From NCBI RefSeq assembly GCF_040412425.1, contig NC_089766.1:51752372-51816371 (forward strand): 64,000 bases of DNA, written 5' to 3'. The translations under genes were made by a program, and so were the position numbers. Source of the stretch: Macrobrachium rosenbergii (Eukaryota > Arthropoda > Malacostraca > Decapoda > Palaemonidae). Below, piece after piece: positions 1 through 11,526 of the stretch. The notes beneath the pieces were generated by a model, which had not been told where the DNA came from, searched no databases, and saw only the letters and a list, made by a program, of their open reading frames with translations. Position 1 is the stretch's first letter. Each line of letters opens with the position of its first letter.

Positions 1-23
1 ATTAAACCAGGTATCTTCTGGGG

Positions 24-1479
24 CTACGAAGGGCCTTTCTTTCTTGATGTCAACTGGAGAGGGTGGTCGCCTTCCTTGATGTCCTCTGTAGTGGTTTGTT
101 GTGGTGTATTTTCATTAGGTTTCTGGGTTTTCCAGGGACGCCCTCGCCTCCTTCCTGAGACCAGGGTTGTTTGAGGGGCTGCCGTATCCTGCAGGAAATC
201 TTGGGGTCCTCCTCTGTTGCCCCCCTCCAGGAATGCGGGTTTGAGATGATCTATTGACACCCAGTCAGTCTTCCCGCCCATGGATGGATATTCGGAATGC
301 CTTCTTGTTCCTTTCTGGGACTAGGAAAGGTCCCCTGTAGGGTCTAGTCAAGGGTGGGCGTACGGCGTTGTCCCTTACGAAGACGTGGTTGGAGGAGGAC
401 ATCTCGTGGGGCATGAAGGGGGACGTCCTGTCGGTGAATGTCTTCTGGCAGGGGGCAAACTTTCCAACCCTGTCTCGGAGCCTCTGTACAGTATTCCTAT
501 GTTGTCCTTGTTCTCTGCAACGAGTTCCCCTGGGACTACCAGAGTCTCCCCGTAGACTTTTTCTGCTGAGGAGGGGTCGCTGTTGGCTCTGGGGGTGGTT
601 CTCAACCCGAGGAGGACCCAGGGTAGCTGGTACTTCCAGCTTTCAGTAGAAAATTGAGCCATGAGGGATGCCTTCAGAGACCTGTGGAACCTTTCCACTA
701 TTCCGTTGGCTGCAGGGTTGTAGGCGGTGGTGCTGTGGTGAGTGGTCCTCATTAGACCTGCCAGGGCAGTCCAAAGCTCGGACAGGAAAGCGTGTCCCCT
801 GTCTGTTGTTATGTCGTCTGGGACACCGAACCGGCTGATCCAGCTGGAGAGAGGGCTTCGCGCATGCACTGGAGGTGGCTTCTTCCATGGTGTAGTCGGG
901 CCATCTGGTGGAGCGGTCGACAACTGTCAGTAGGTATCTGGCTGCTCCTGATGGGGAAGAGTTCCTACTACGTCGGCGTGGATGTGCCAAAAACGTCTCT
1001 GGCTGGGAATTCGCCTACCCCGATTCGGTGTGCCACCCTACTTTACTTGTCTGACACTGCATACATTGTCTTGCCCAGGCTGTCGCATCTTTTCGTATGC
1101 CGTGCCAGACGAACTTCTCTGTCAGCAGTCTGGCTGTTGTCCTTCTGGAGGGGTGGGATAGGCTGTGGATGATGTCGAAAACCAACCGACGTCTGGAGGC
1201 GGGTACCAGGGGGTGGGGGCGTCCGGTACTGATGTTGCTCAGTAATGTTGATCCTTCCGAGCCGGAGGGCACGTCCTTCCACTTCAGCGACGTGATGGCT
1301 GTACGGTAGGCTGGGGTCCTCGAGTCGATCCCGAGCTGTACGGAATCGATCTCAATCCTCGAGAGGGTGTCAGCTATCGGATTCTTCCTGCTGGGGAGGT
1401 ACCTGATGGTGCAGGTGAACTCCGCGATGGCTGCGAGGTGCCACTGCTGCCTAGAGAACCATACGTCACCCAGCTTCAT
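24..1479 (-). pseudogene. Gypsy integrase relic
   Basis: The zinc-binding N-terminal domain is at about 1130-1030 (WHGIRKDATAWARQCMQCQ, HHCC type). The DDE core follows in two frames: YLLTVVDRSTRWPDY (first Asp) at about 945-900, DDITTDRGHAFLSELW (second Asp) and NPAANGIVERFHRSLK (Glu) at about 830-670. The C-terminal end reads VSIDHLKPAFL near 260, the typical closing motif of Gypsy integrases. Frame breaks lie near 900 and 370. The 3' LTR must lie beyond position 1. Confidence 0.85.
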
Positions 1480-2561
1480 GAAGGCGTGGACCAGCGGCTG
1501 GTGGTCGGTTCATATTGTGAAGGGCGTCCTCCAGGAGGAACTTGAAGAGCCGTACCGCCTGGTATGCTGCAAGGAGTTCTCGGTTGAAGGTACTGTAGAG
1601 GGACTCGGCGGGGTTTAGCCTCCTACTGAAGAAGGCGATGGGCTGATGGGTCCCTCTGATGATCTGTTCCAGTACTGCCCCACAGACGACGTTGCTGGCG
1701 TCTGTCGTCAGTTGGAGGGGGGCGCTGGGATCCTGGTGGGCCAAAGATGTTGCTTTGGCGAGGGAGGCCTTTGTCAAGAGGAAAGCCTTCTGCTGGTCGG
1801 GTCCCCACACTGTCTTTGGTCATCCTTTCAGGGCCTCTGTCAGGGGGGCCATGGTGTGAGTGATCCCCAAGATGAATCTTCTGTAGTGGTTGACCATCCT
1901 GAGGAATTCTTGTACGGCCCTGATAGAGGTAGGGGGGGAACTTCTTGACGGCTTCAACCTTTGGCGACATCGGGCGGACGCCCTCAGGGTTATCTCGTGG
2001 CTCAGGAGTTCCACCTTCTCGATGCCGAAGGTGCATTTGTCAAACCTGACGACGAGGCCACTCTCCTGTAAACGCTGCAGGACCTTCCAGATGTGTCGCA
2101 GATGTTCCTCCCGGGACCTGGAAAAGATTAGGATATCGTTGACGTAGCATACGCAGAAGTCCAGGTCCCCTAGGATGCTGTCCATCAACCTCAGGAAGGT
2201 CGTGCCCGCGTTCCTCAGGCTGAAGGTGGAGAAGGCAAAGACGTAGGATCCGAAGGGCGTGGCAATGGCGGTCTTGGGGATGTCCTCCGGAGCTACTGGG
2301 ACCTGAAAATAAGATTTTAGTAGGTCCATTTTGGAGAATATCCTGGTTCCGTGGTAAGAAGCCGTCAGGTCCTGCATGTTCGACAGTGGGTAATGGTCCG
2401 GTTCTGTTGCCAGGTTCAGCCACCTGTAGTCGCCGCAGGGCCTCCAGGTGCCGTCTGCTTTCTGCACCATGTGAAGAGGGGAAGCCTACAGGCTGGGAGC
2501 CTTTTTGCATATGCCCATCCTCTCCATTTCTGCGAAGGCCTTTTTGGCCTCCTGAAGGCAC
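1466..2561 (-). pseudogene. Gypsy reverse transcriptase and RNase H relic
   Basis: RT begins near 2520 (QKADGTWRPCGDYRWLN), continues with LTASYHGTRIFSKMDLLKSYFQVPV and then the catalytic box as CYVNDILIFS near 2150. The usual box is YVDD; here the first Asp is Asn. The Ty3/Gypsy RNase H follows after a frame change (1810-1466): LQLTTDASNVVCGAVLEQ, then QPIAFFSRRLNP and STFNRELLAAYQAVRLF. The first catalytic Asp of RNase H is kept. Frameshifts near 1820 and 2470 break the frame. Confidence 0.85.
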
Positions 2562-3079
2562 TGCGGGGGAAGCTGTCGGAACTTCGCTTGCGTCGGGTGG
2601 CCCTTCGTCTTAATATGTTGGTATATCCCATGTTTGGCAGGAGTCCCGGGCATCTGGCTTAGCTCGGGTTTGAAGACCTCCGGGAAGTCCTTCAGGAGGG
2701 AACCATACTGGTGGGGCACAATGGAACAGACGGCGGGCTCCTGGGGCCTGGCAACAAGGGCAGGGATTGGCAGGACTGGATGTCTAGCAGGCGTTTGCGC
2801 CGGCGTCAACTGCCAGACTGAAGTGGGCGAGAAGCCCGCCCCCAGGAGTAGAGTCCAGACGTCCGCGATGATGAACTCCCAGCTGTACCTCTGGCCAAGG
2901 ATGGAGATCGACAGGAGCTTGGTGCCGCAGGAGAGGACAGGGGACCTGTTTGTGGCTGTCAGGTAGGTAGTTGGAGTGCGGTGGTTGTCTGAGGTCCTCT
3001 CCTGAAGGTGGAAACACCGAGAACGCATGGCTCCAGTGTTGACCAACATCATCCTGCCGGAGATCGCGTTGCAGGACAT
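2486..3079 (-). pseudogene. Gypsy retropepsin-like protease and pol linker, inactive
   Basis: An aspartic-protease fold is recognisable. The active-site triad region reads LVNTGAMRS where retropepsins have L(V/I)DTGA, so the catalytic Asp is replaced by Asn. About 60 residues later comes LLLGAGF, matching the conserved (I/L)LG(A/x)DF strand, also without its Asp. The tail (FPEVFKPELSQMPG, KHGIYQHIKT) is the usual linker into RT. The copy appears catalytically dead. Confidence 0.75.
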
Positions 3080-3891
3080 AGAACCCTACTGGTAAGGGCC
3101 CCTGGGTTCCTCTGTTGATGCTGCCATGGTGGCCTTTGGGGTTGGCCACCACCGCCTCTGTTTTTTGAAGGGAAGAAAGGGCAGGGGGCTTCGCACTTCC
3201 GGGCGGCTCTCCCGAACCTCCGGTGGGAAGTAGCATAACCTAGGCCCTTCCTTCTGCTGGTGGGATGACCTTTTATGGTCAGTGGAGTTGATGGGCTCCG
3301 TGGTGGGGTCCTCGGGAGGAGGCAATTGGTGGAGTGTGTACGGCCGTGGTTGCCCGCTGGCGCCTTAGTGGAGTCCGTCAGCTGCTGCGCGCCCAATCTG
3401 ATTAGGTCCTCAACCAGCAGGGTGTATCGTCCATGATTTGCCCACGGACCTCCGGCAGTAGCTGTCGCAGGAAGCTCTCCCTCAACAGACTGATTTCCTC
3501 GTGCCTGCCGCTGCTGTCAGTCTCAGGGAGGAGGAGGAGGAGGTGGTCCTGGAGGGTGTGCCATACTTCTAAGAGGTTTCTCTCCTGCCGGGGGTTGAGG
3601 GCGAGGTCGAGGGCGTGGGCAGTTCTCTCGGAGACCGGCAGGGAGCAGGTCTCGCAGAGAGATTTCAGTTCTTGGAAGGAGGCGGGGATGGTTGTTGTCA
3701 TCAACCATGGGCGATCTTCTTATAAATTTCCTCCGGAGGTCATTAATGGCAATGCCCACCTTCAACACCTCGTCAGTCAGGCCTGCTATTCTGAATTGCC
3801 CCTCGATCCTGTAGAACCAAGACGCTGCATTCTCCCTGGTGAATGGCAGCAGCCTTATGTTAAGGGCCGTCTTTGGTTGATCGGGAGACAT
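3049..3891 (-). pseudogene. Gypsy gag relic
   Basis: The likely start is the Met at 3891, followed by a capsid-type segment with the motif AASWFYRIEGQFRIAG (about 3840-3780). Such a segment is usual at the N-terminus of arthropod Gypsy gag. Downstream, 3704-3402 in another frame encodes the helical gag core (LEVWHTLQDHLL, LRESFLRQLLPEVRGQI). Near 3240-3180 is a Cys/His segment (CYF...RFG..ARKCEAPCPF), the nucleocapsid-type end of this gag class. At least two frameshifts separate the parts. The protease follows directly. Confidence 0.75.
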
Positions 3892-4233
3892 TGTGTGGGG
3901 CGGTGGTAACGGTGTGGAGGTGCGCGCGGGAGGGGGTTGCAAGAGGGAGGTGTGCCTTTTGAGAGGTTTGTGGTAATTTGTACATGGTTGGGCATGTCTC
4001 TGTCCATGCTCTCTTCGCACTCTCACTTGGAGTTCTCTGGGAACACTCACGCCAATACACGCTTGGGGAGCGTGCCACGTGGGTCCGCTAATGACGTTGT
4101 CAACCTGCCGACGAGGGTCAGTTAATGCCCGTGACGCTTTGTTAGAGTGCCGTAGTTAGTCCATTAGGGGCGTGGATTAGGTTCATCGGGCCAAGACTTG
4201 GTCGCCGTTTGGGTCCGTTAATGGCTTCCGAGA

Positions 4234-4251
4234 ACCACTCCAGGCTCACCA
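4234..4251 (-). other. candidate tRNA primer-binding site
   Basis: Immediately inside the LTR border, after one base, the minus strand reads TGGTGAGCCTGGAGTGG. A PBS starts with TGG because it pairs with the CCA end of a tRNA. I could not assign the tRNA. Confidence 0.45.
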
Positions 4252-4252
4252 C

Positions 4253-4617
4253 TGTGAGAGAGGTGTGAAATAATGAGCAGGGAGACAAGTACTGCTGATT
4301 TATTGATAAAAATAGCTACTTATAAAGTGGGCTGCAGACATCTGTGTAGCGCAGAGACCACTGGTACAAAGATTTACAGGTGACCGGAGGTCAAACTAGT
4401 TCCTTAAAAAACAGGACAGGTTCATACAGAGAACATAGTGATAAACAATGTCTGACATATGAAATAAATATCTCGTTACTTGTACATAATAAATGATTGC
4501 TCGGAAAGACAATATATACTGTACATAGTTTATAATTGTGATTATAAATATATATTCCGCTCGACCTTATGTCGCGGAAAGGCACTGCAGAAAACGGGAT
4601 GTTCTCCATAGAGAACA
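4253..4617 (-). repeat. Gypsy 5' LTR, solo in this window
   Basis: On the plus strand the segment opens with TGTGAGAG and ends with GAGAACA, so on either strand it has TGT...ACA borders. Read on the minus strand it has a TATAA-like box (ACTTTATAAG, near 4320) and an AATAAA near 4300, close to the U5 end. This is the usual LTR layout. The right end carries a 7-bp-arm palindrome (4600-4617). The borders come from this one copy only and could be off by some bases. Confidence 0.6.
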
Positions 4618-4780
4618 CGTTGAGTGGGGACTTTACAATCTCACTGGATTTTGGTAGTATTACACAACCACCGGAACATGTATTTAATAGCCTTCGAATA
4701 GAGATCTTTCAGGATGAGTTATTATTTTTTTATTACCTTGATTCAGATTCATCAACAAGCCAGCTACTTCCAGTTTTTGC

Positions 4781-5235
4781 TTACCAGGCTTAGGCTGTGT
4801 GCTAGTCGCCGGTAAATAATTGCATTAAAAGTATCTTGAATGACACCATTCCATTAGGCCAGAAACTTTTGCATTCATGATCACCAGACATTCATGATTA
4901 CCAGGCATAGGCTGAGCCCAGCCACTGGTAAGTGATTGCCTTAAAAGTAATTCTTGTATGTTATGTCATTCTGTTAGGCCAAAATTTTGCTTTTAGGATT
5001 TCTCTACCAGCTATAGGCTATTTGCAAGCCGCTGGTAAATAATGACCTTAAAGTAACTCTTGAATGTTAGCGCCATTCCTGTAGGCCAAACATTTTGCAA
5101 AGTTATCTTTTGTTTATCGGCCTAGGCATCTCGCGAGCCTCTGGTAAATTATTTTTCAAGTAATACTTAAATTTACGACATTCCATTAGGCCTAAACGTT
5201 TGTAATTTGTTTTGTTTACCGGCCTGGGCTACTCA
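4781..5235. repeat. diverged ~110-bp tandem repeat, about 4 copies
   Basis: Units start near 4781, 4898, 5004, 5114 and 5216 (partial). Each has TTACCAGG-like, then TAGGC, then (A/C)GCC.CTGGTAAAT, a run such as CCTTAAAAGTA, then ATTCCATTAGGCC and an A/T-rich end. Spacing is 102-117 bp and divergence is high, so the array is old. No coding capacity is seen. From 5236 to about 5810 nothing recognisable was found. Confidence 0.65.
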
Positions 5236-5809
5236 TCACACTTTCCTTTGCAGAGAACTGAAAAGTTTAGGGACTGGGACGTAGTAAGGAGAGAATGGTG
5301 CGTAATGTTTGGCTGCTTCGAGCCTTAGGAGGAAACATTCTCGGCAGCCGAGTATTGGCTACCGGTTCTTGCTTTGGCAGTACTTTGGAACATTACAGAG
5401 AAGGTTGAATGACCCTGGCGTCCGGAGGTGTTTTTCCTGGTATCACGCAATCGTGAATGCTCCACATCTTCAGCTCCTAGCCTCCAGCGCTGGCCACTTG
5501 CATCCACTAGTGGTGGGCGTAATCAGTTACTGAATTCGATCACTAATTAGAGAAAGAAAACACATTGTTCAACAGCATTACAGTCGGATTTGCTTTGATA
5601 CTTTTTAATTCTAAAACTACTTTTTGATGTAAATTTTTCTTTTATTTTAGAAGATACACGTACATTTGTTATCTTAAAATGCATGTGTCTGAACATATTA
5701 AATGCTAATGTTATTCATACATTTTACACGTGTTTTTATACCCAGATACCAGAAATTGCTAGAAAGATATAAAAAAGTAGTTGGCAATCAATTACTAATT
5801 GATTAATTT

Positions 5810-8800
5810 GCATGAAAGGAATCGGTACCGCGATTACCAAAATCAGTGAAATGCCCACCACTAGCCTCCACCTGCCTCCTGCTTCCTTCTGCCACCAAGC
5901 ACATAGGAGCGACCACCACCTACCTCCACCCGCCTCCTCCCACCTCCCGGGTCCAGCTCAAAGCACACAGCACCTGGCGCCAGCTCCTGGCCACCTGGTG
6001 CCAGTTCTGTCCTGCTACCAGCCCTCCTATATTATCCACTTGATCCCGTGCCTGGCTCCCTCGCTTCCTTCCCATGCCTTTGCCAGCCTTATATTTTGAT
6101 TACCATGAATTTAACCATTGTAACAGTGAAGTGTTATGTAGTGGAGGAGGTGGCTACTCATCCCCTGATGCTCCTAGACAAAGGTCCCTATCCCACTCCC
6201 CCACACTAGGGAGAAGACATACTGGAGGTCCAAGGGAGGTCATGGGGTTTACATATGGGTAGTCGCCTCCTCAATTGTGCCTGTTGCTGGTCCCAGGTAT
6301 CGACAGGCAGCCACTGGAAAGGAGTCTTAGTGGAGGAGGTAGCTATCTGGCCCCTCGGATCTCCTAGACCAAAAGTCACTGTCCCGCTCCTCCTGCACTG
6401 GGGAGAAGATATACTAGTGGTCCAAGGGAAGTCGAGGGGTTGCCCCCTGATAGTTGCCCCCTCACTTTAACCTGTAGCCTATTCCCAGGTGTCGGCAGAC
6501 AGACACTGAAAAGGTGTCTTGATGGAGGTGTATTGTTAGTCAGCCACTGGAAAGACATCTTGATGCAGATGTCCGAAGAGATAGGGGATAAGGAGGTGTC
6601 CTTGCTCTTGGAAACAAGTGTCTTCTTTCTTAAAGCCCATGAGCTCCTCAAGTTGATGCTTAATCAGGGCTAAAGCAGTCTTCCTGAGCCGATGAAGAAG
6701 GAAGAGGTGCTGAGCATCATACCTTAGTGCTGAGCACCTAGATGTTGGCATCAGACACTCCATAGTTGGCGCTGAGCGCCCAGAAGTTGGTGCCGAGCTG
6801 TTGGGTGCGGAAATCTGAAGCGGCGAAGCGGGCGCCAAGCAAGCGCCAAGTGAGTCAAAGAGAGCGCTTAGCAGAAGGAGACAGGTGCTTATTCGAGGCA
6901 TCTTGTCCCTTGGAGACCAAAATCAGGTGCTCACAGATCATCACCTCTTCCTCAGAACACAACCATCGTCGCAGAGTCCTCTGTTTTTGGTTTTCAGCCT
7001 CAACTCTAGGAATTTTCAGAGCTTTTTTCCCATCTGCCAAGAGAGTTTCCAGATGGTCTGCAAGTTTCTTTAGCTCGGAAACTTAGTGGATGTACCACTG
7101 GGGACTTCGTTGTCCACCATCGTTAGTCAAAATTACAAATCATATGAGAGTCTTACTTTTTCCTCCAGTTCCAAGGTTTCTGGTGCAGACAAGCACTGTA
7201 ACGTGTTTTTGTTTCATCACACAATTATGGTTGCCGTTCTCTGCTTCTTGTCAAGAGGTAGGGAGGCTAGTTTCACCTTACATTTTCGCTGTCACTCCTT
7301 CGGTCCAACTTCATGCCCGGAACTTCACACCTGGATTCAACTTCCAGTCTCCTGGAACCAAACAACTAGCAACAGGCTCCAGTTCTCGAATGCCCCCCAC
7401 CTATTCCAGAGCACCTGGCACCTGCTCACCGGCTAATTTTTTCTGGGTTTGGACTAGGCCTCTGTTTTTTGTTGTGCCTAGATTTTGATGGAATATGGAC
7501 TTTGCAGCTCTTTTTGTAAGTTTGCCAGATATAAGTTCCGTTCCACCTACAGCTCCACATATATGCTTCAGGCTGTAGTCTGAGGTACTGTCAGTCCAAA
7601 CGGGCTGCAGAGTCAGCAGTGAGTTTACACTTTGTCTGCAGTTCGCGCCATGATCTTCCAACAACAAAAGAACTTCTTCGGTGGGCAAATCAATCAAGTA
7701 TTCTGGCTACACTAATTTTTCAGGGCTCTAAAGGTTTGGCAGTCGTATTGAGCTGTCAGAAGAGTGTCCTTCCTTCTGAGTGGGCCTTTGATCCCCTGGT
7801 TTCTCGGGATCTGTGGACCCTATGGGGCAAGACGACTTTGGGCCTATCTGTCACCGCAAGGACCCTTAACCTCTTCCCTTCGAGTTCCTTCGATTCTCTG
7901 GTCCCAAACCCTTTAGTATGGACAACAGTCACCATATACAGACCGATCCTTCTTGGTTCTCCTTGCCTTACACAATCTAATGGTTTAGGGAAGCCCTAAA
8001 TAAGTTTCAGGCTCATTGTAACGAGGACCCTCATAACCCCGCTCTGTCCTACGTAGAATGACTCCTGAATCTGTGACGGTTGTTGGTGGACCTTCCAGGT
8101 TCCTTCCCCAACCGTTTCTCCTCCTTCAACCTTCCCCAAGGGATACCTCCAAAGGTGGTCCGCTCTTGCCCGGACAGGCTTCAGGCGATCAGGAGGCTTG
8201 CCAGTCGAAGATGTTTTGAGACATGTCACATGTCTGTGGCATGCAAACATCTATCTTTTAGCTAAATCTACCAGACAAAAGGATCGGTTTCCCATAACTA
8301 TTACCTCAGACATTTTGCCTCCCCTTTTGAGACATCTGTGACCCAATGGCAGTGTACCTCTTTTCTGAGGAGGTCTAGTTCTCTAGTACTTCACCATTTA
8401 GGAGTATAGAGCTTTGTTTAACTCAGGTTTAAGCACAGGGACCTAGATTTATTCGTAATCACTGTCCCTCCCCAAGTCCTTTACCCATCCAAGCAAGGAA
8501 GAAATTGACTCGGATTGTTTGTTACCCTTAGGTATTTTAGCCAAGTTCAAGGTCCCATCCAAGACCTGGATCTGTTCTTTCTCCTTTTAGATCATTACGG
8601 TCTCTCTTGACTTCCAGGAGCACCCGACACCTCATGATCTAACTCGCCTGGTGCCCAGCTCCTCTGGTACCAGCCACAGCCTGGCGCCCAGCTCCTCTGG
8701 CGCAAGCTCCTGCTCCAGTGTATGCGAGCTCCTGAACTCTGAGCGCCTCTGATGCCAACTCATACTCCAAATGTCCGCCAGCTCTCGACCCTGTAGCTCG

Positions 8801-9660
8801 CCCGGCACCCAGCTCATATGGCTCCAACTCTTGCTACAAATGCCCAGTGGCGCTCCCCAGCTTGGAAGTAGTATAGAGAGGTCATTTTTGAGACACCAAG
8901 TTTTTTGGAGTGCATTTTGCCTGCTTTGAAGCAAAGCTAAGGACGTCAGAAAAGCCTCTACCTCCTTAGTTTTCAGACGCTTTATGCTTCTTATGTCCAT
9001 TCTACCATCGACCTACTGGAAGTGTAAGCGATCTTTGCTTCTCACTATTTTTATGAAAGCTTAGTGTCAAAATTTTCCAATACCTCGAGACCATTTTTAG
9101 TGACATCGCGGAAGGAAGCACTGGATGTTCTCCTACTATCTCTTCACCTTTTCAGTTAGGTGTACAGTTTGGAGAACCAGGGGGTACAGCGTACCTGGAG
9201 CACCCACCACTCTCAGTGGATGGGTTGTGGTTTTATTGTAGTGTAGGTGTCAGTGTTATCTGGTTGTTTTTATTTTTGTGCTGCATCCAAGGCAAGGGCG
9301 GGCACCTATCATGCTTTCCTAGCCATCGGAGCACTTCCCTAGCTGCAAAGCTCCCCCTTAAGTAGGAGGTGACCCTTGGCTATACCACCACGTCACTACG
9401 AGTTAAGATGGGCACCAACTAGAGGCAGTATCCACCTGCAGTAGCTTTCTTAACTGATAGAAAATGACAGACATTGTTTTCAGTGCTAGCAACTTTTCCA
9501 TTTCAAATTCATTACATGACTTCATGTTTTGGAGTAGAATATGTCCATGAGCCCACCTCCTATCATTTTGGAATCAGGTGTGTAATTATATGGGTAAGTC
9601 ACTTATGTAAAAACGACATTTTTGTAATAAAATAAAGTTTTATATATACTTACACCAGTA
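5810..9660 (+). mobile_element. old plus-strand DIRS-type retroelement relic
   Basis: Opposite in orientation to the DIRS elements at 26-64 kb. The coding core (7640-8270) aligns with the post-RNase-H segment of those elements, and a terminal palindrome lies at 9590-9655, where the 3' end is expected. Stretches rich in CCTGGCGCCAGCTCC-like words (5950-6020, 6720-6850, 8620-8830) resemble the simple repeats of DIRS gag ORFs. The left border is uncertain. Stops occur in every frame. Confidence 0.55.
7640..8270 (+). pseudogene. DIRS RNase H end / methyltransferase-like segment relic
   Basis: The frame at 7619-7999 reads KSVLPSEWAFDPLVSRDLW followed by TLWGK, which lines up with NQVLSNEWTLHPLVCEELW-KVWGR in the intact-looking D2 copy. 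The preceding WANQ...LIFQGSKGLAVVLS matches the last RNase H helix (FIQGEKNVAADLLS). After a frame change, 8080-8200 (LVDLPGSFPNRF, DRLQAIRRLAS) matches LLSDFPRLLPER and LVACRLSG. The recombinase that should follow is not readable. Confidence 0.65.
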
Positions 9661-9690
9661 ATTACATGATCAGAGCCCTCCCTCCTCCCC
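9541..9690. repeat. DIRS terminal palindrome (ICR/ITR junction) relic
   Basis: ATTTTTGTAATAAAATAAAG at about 9618-9637 is flanked by GGTAAGTCACTTATGT on the left and ATATATACTTACACC on the right. This is the same arrangement as at 32.7, 42.3 and 44.27 kb. The left side also has the block ATGTCCATGAGCCCACCTCC, the reverse complement of the subterminal block beside D3's ICR (42380-42415). From 9690 to 11083 I see no gene or repeat of note. Confidence 0.6.
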
Positions 9691-11083
9691 TATGATGGAC
9701 ATTAGCTGTTAGGACATGGACCATTGATGGATGATCTCGTTTGTCAATTTTTCATAAAGCGTATTTTAACAGAGATCTTTCACATTCCAAGTTGATCCTC
9801 GATTCGCTTTTCCTGCTGAGAACTATCGGATTTGTTGAAGACCAGCACCAGCATGCAGTAAATATGCCTCACTGTTGAACTTCGTGGTTCCAAGGTCATT
9901 TTATTCCTCACACTGTTTGGCTTGAGAACTGTCTCCCAGAGGGTGTGCAATTGGAACCTCAAAACTTCATAGTTGCAATACATTATTACTCTCAAACAAT
10001 TCTTGTATTTTGTAATTTACATAATTTTTAATTTTTTTTTTTCTAATAACTGATCTCATCTTTCTGTATTTCCTTTTACCTTCTGTTACTTCTTGCAAAT
10101 GAACACCATATTCTTTTGAAGCTTGAATTTCAAGTCAGTAGCCCCTGTGGACTTATTCCATATGAATAGGGTTCATCTTCTGAATATTCAATAATAATAA
10201 TACAAAAGCATGCTGTTGTACTGCCTTTAGGATGCAGTTTCTTTGTAAAGGCAATGGTCACCGCGAAGAATGCTGTTGTAACCCTCTATAGGAAGGAATA
10301 CATCCCAGTTTTACTCAGATGCATCCATACAGATGCAGTGTTGATGGCACCTATCAAATGGATGGTGATAGTTTGGAGGAAAGTCTGCTCTTGACCAGTG
10401 TATTTCTATTACCTGCTCTGAGACCTTCCCCTGCAGACCTTGCTCCTGCAAGAAGCAAGATGGTTTCAGTTCCAAGTGGCATTTACATTATAAGCTTTCT
10501 GCCAGATTGCAAGGAAATGACAACAGTATCTAGAACAAGAATAGTATTGAAACTCCTTCGCAACTTCCACACCTAAGTTCAGTGACCATTGTAATATTGA
10601 TTAGCTGGTTGGTATGGCATAATTATAACTATTGTATTCTCTTTGGACAGAAAGCAGGTCAACAAAGTGCCCCAATCCAATGCTCTATATATGGATATGC
10701 AGACGGGATCCCTTTTGTTTACAAGTGCCAATCAATTTTTGTCACACCTTGACATTTTTTATATTCACAAATATTAATCCACAATTGTATATTTCACTAG
10801 TTGTCATTCTGTCATTTTTCTCCTAAAATACAACCATATAATTCATATCAATCTCTGTTCAAACTTCCAGTTTTAAACATGATAAAGTACCAGTATCTAC
10901 CATAAAGATTTCCTCAATGGAATAAAAATGCTAATGTAGTATGAAATTCAACAAGTACCAGGAGATCATGATTTTCATAGGGTATTTGTTATTATGCCTA
11001 ATTTTGGGAATCCTGGAATTTCCCGGGAAGGATCAAATTTGTCCCAAAATCCTGGGATAACTGAAAACCTAACACTATACAGT

Positions 11084-11311
11084 ACCTTGGAACTAACTTG
11101 CACTCAAGGGGAATTATAATTGATAAGTGCTTTCTCACTAGTGAGATTCAACCTGCCTTCTGGTTTGGCAGACAACGGTTTACACTGACCTTTGACCACT
11201 GAGGTATCAAGGTCATAGGTCACTGTATGTAATTTTTTTTGCCAAACAGGACAGCAGTGAAAAAGCACTTATCAATTATAATTCCCCTTGGGTGCAAGTT
11301 ATTCCCAAGGT
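11084..11311. mobile_element. MITE with ~50-bp terminal inverted repeats
   Basis: The left end (11084-11137) reads ACCTTGGAACTAACTTGCAC and continues through a block of AATTATAATTGATAAGTGC. The right end (11262-11311) is its inverse: GCACTTATCAATTATAATTC, then TTGGGTGCAAGTTATTCCCAAGGT. The 228-bp element has no ORF and could fold into a long hairpin. The family was not identified and no target-site duplication is obvious. It lies about 200 bp downstream of the GAR1 stop. Confidence 0.75.
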
Positions 11312-11526
11312 GCAGTGAATTAAACAATTGTGGCTTAATATTTGTGAACTTGCCAATAGCTCTTCATTTTTTATACGAGTCATTCTTACCCTAATTAAAA
11401 CAAGGCAAACTGGAATCATATTTAATATTTTTCATATAAACTGTATGCAGACTAGGTTCTGATTTTACAAAATATATTCAAAGAATAACCATTTTCAATA
11501 CATTACATAGGATATAAAAACACAAT

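Larger units (their letters stand above)
1..4617 (-). mobile_element. Ty3/Gypsy LTR retrotransposon, 3' end outside window
   Basis: On the minus strand the order is 5' LTR (4253-4617), primer-binding site, gag, protease, RT, RNase H and integrase, which is the Ty3/Gypsy order. The 3' LTR would lie left of position 1. Frame changes between all domains and altered catalytic residues (NTGA in the protease, YVND in RT) show an inactive copy. A target-site duplication cannot be tested because the other end is missing. Confidence 0.9.

Noticed and set aside
375..1300. Plus-strand ORFs over the left Gypsy
   Set aside because: Antisense of integrase codons; no motif.
10319..10576. 85-codon plus-strand ORF (MHPYRCSVDGTYQMDGD)
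   Set aside because: No recognisable motif, no splice or promoter support, and such lengths occur by chance in this DNA.
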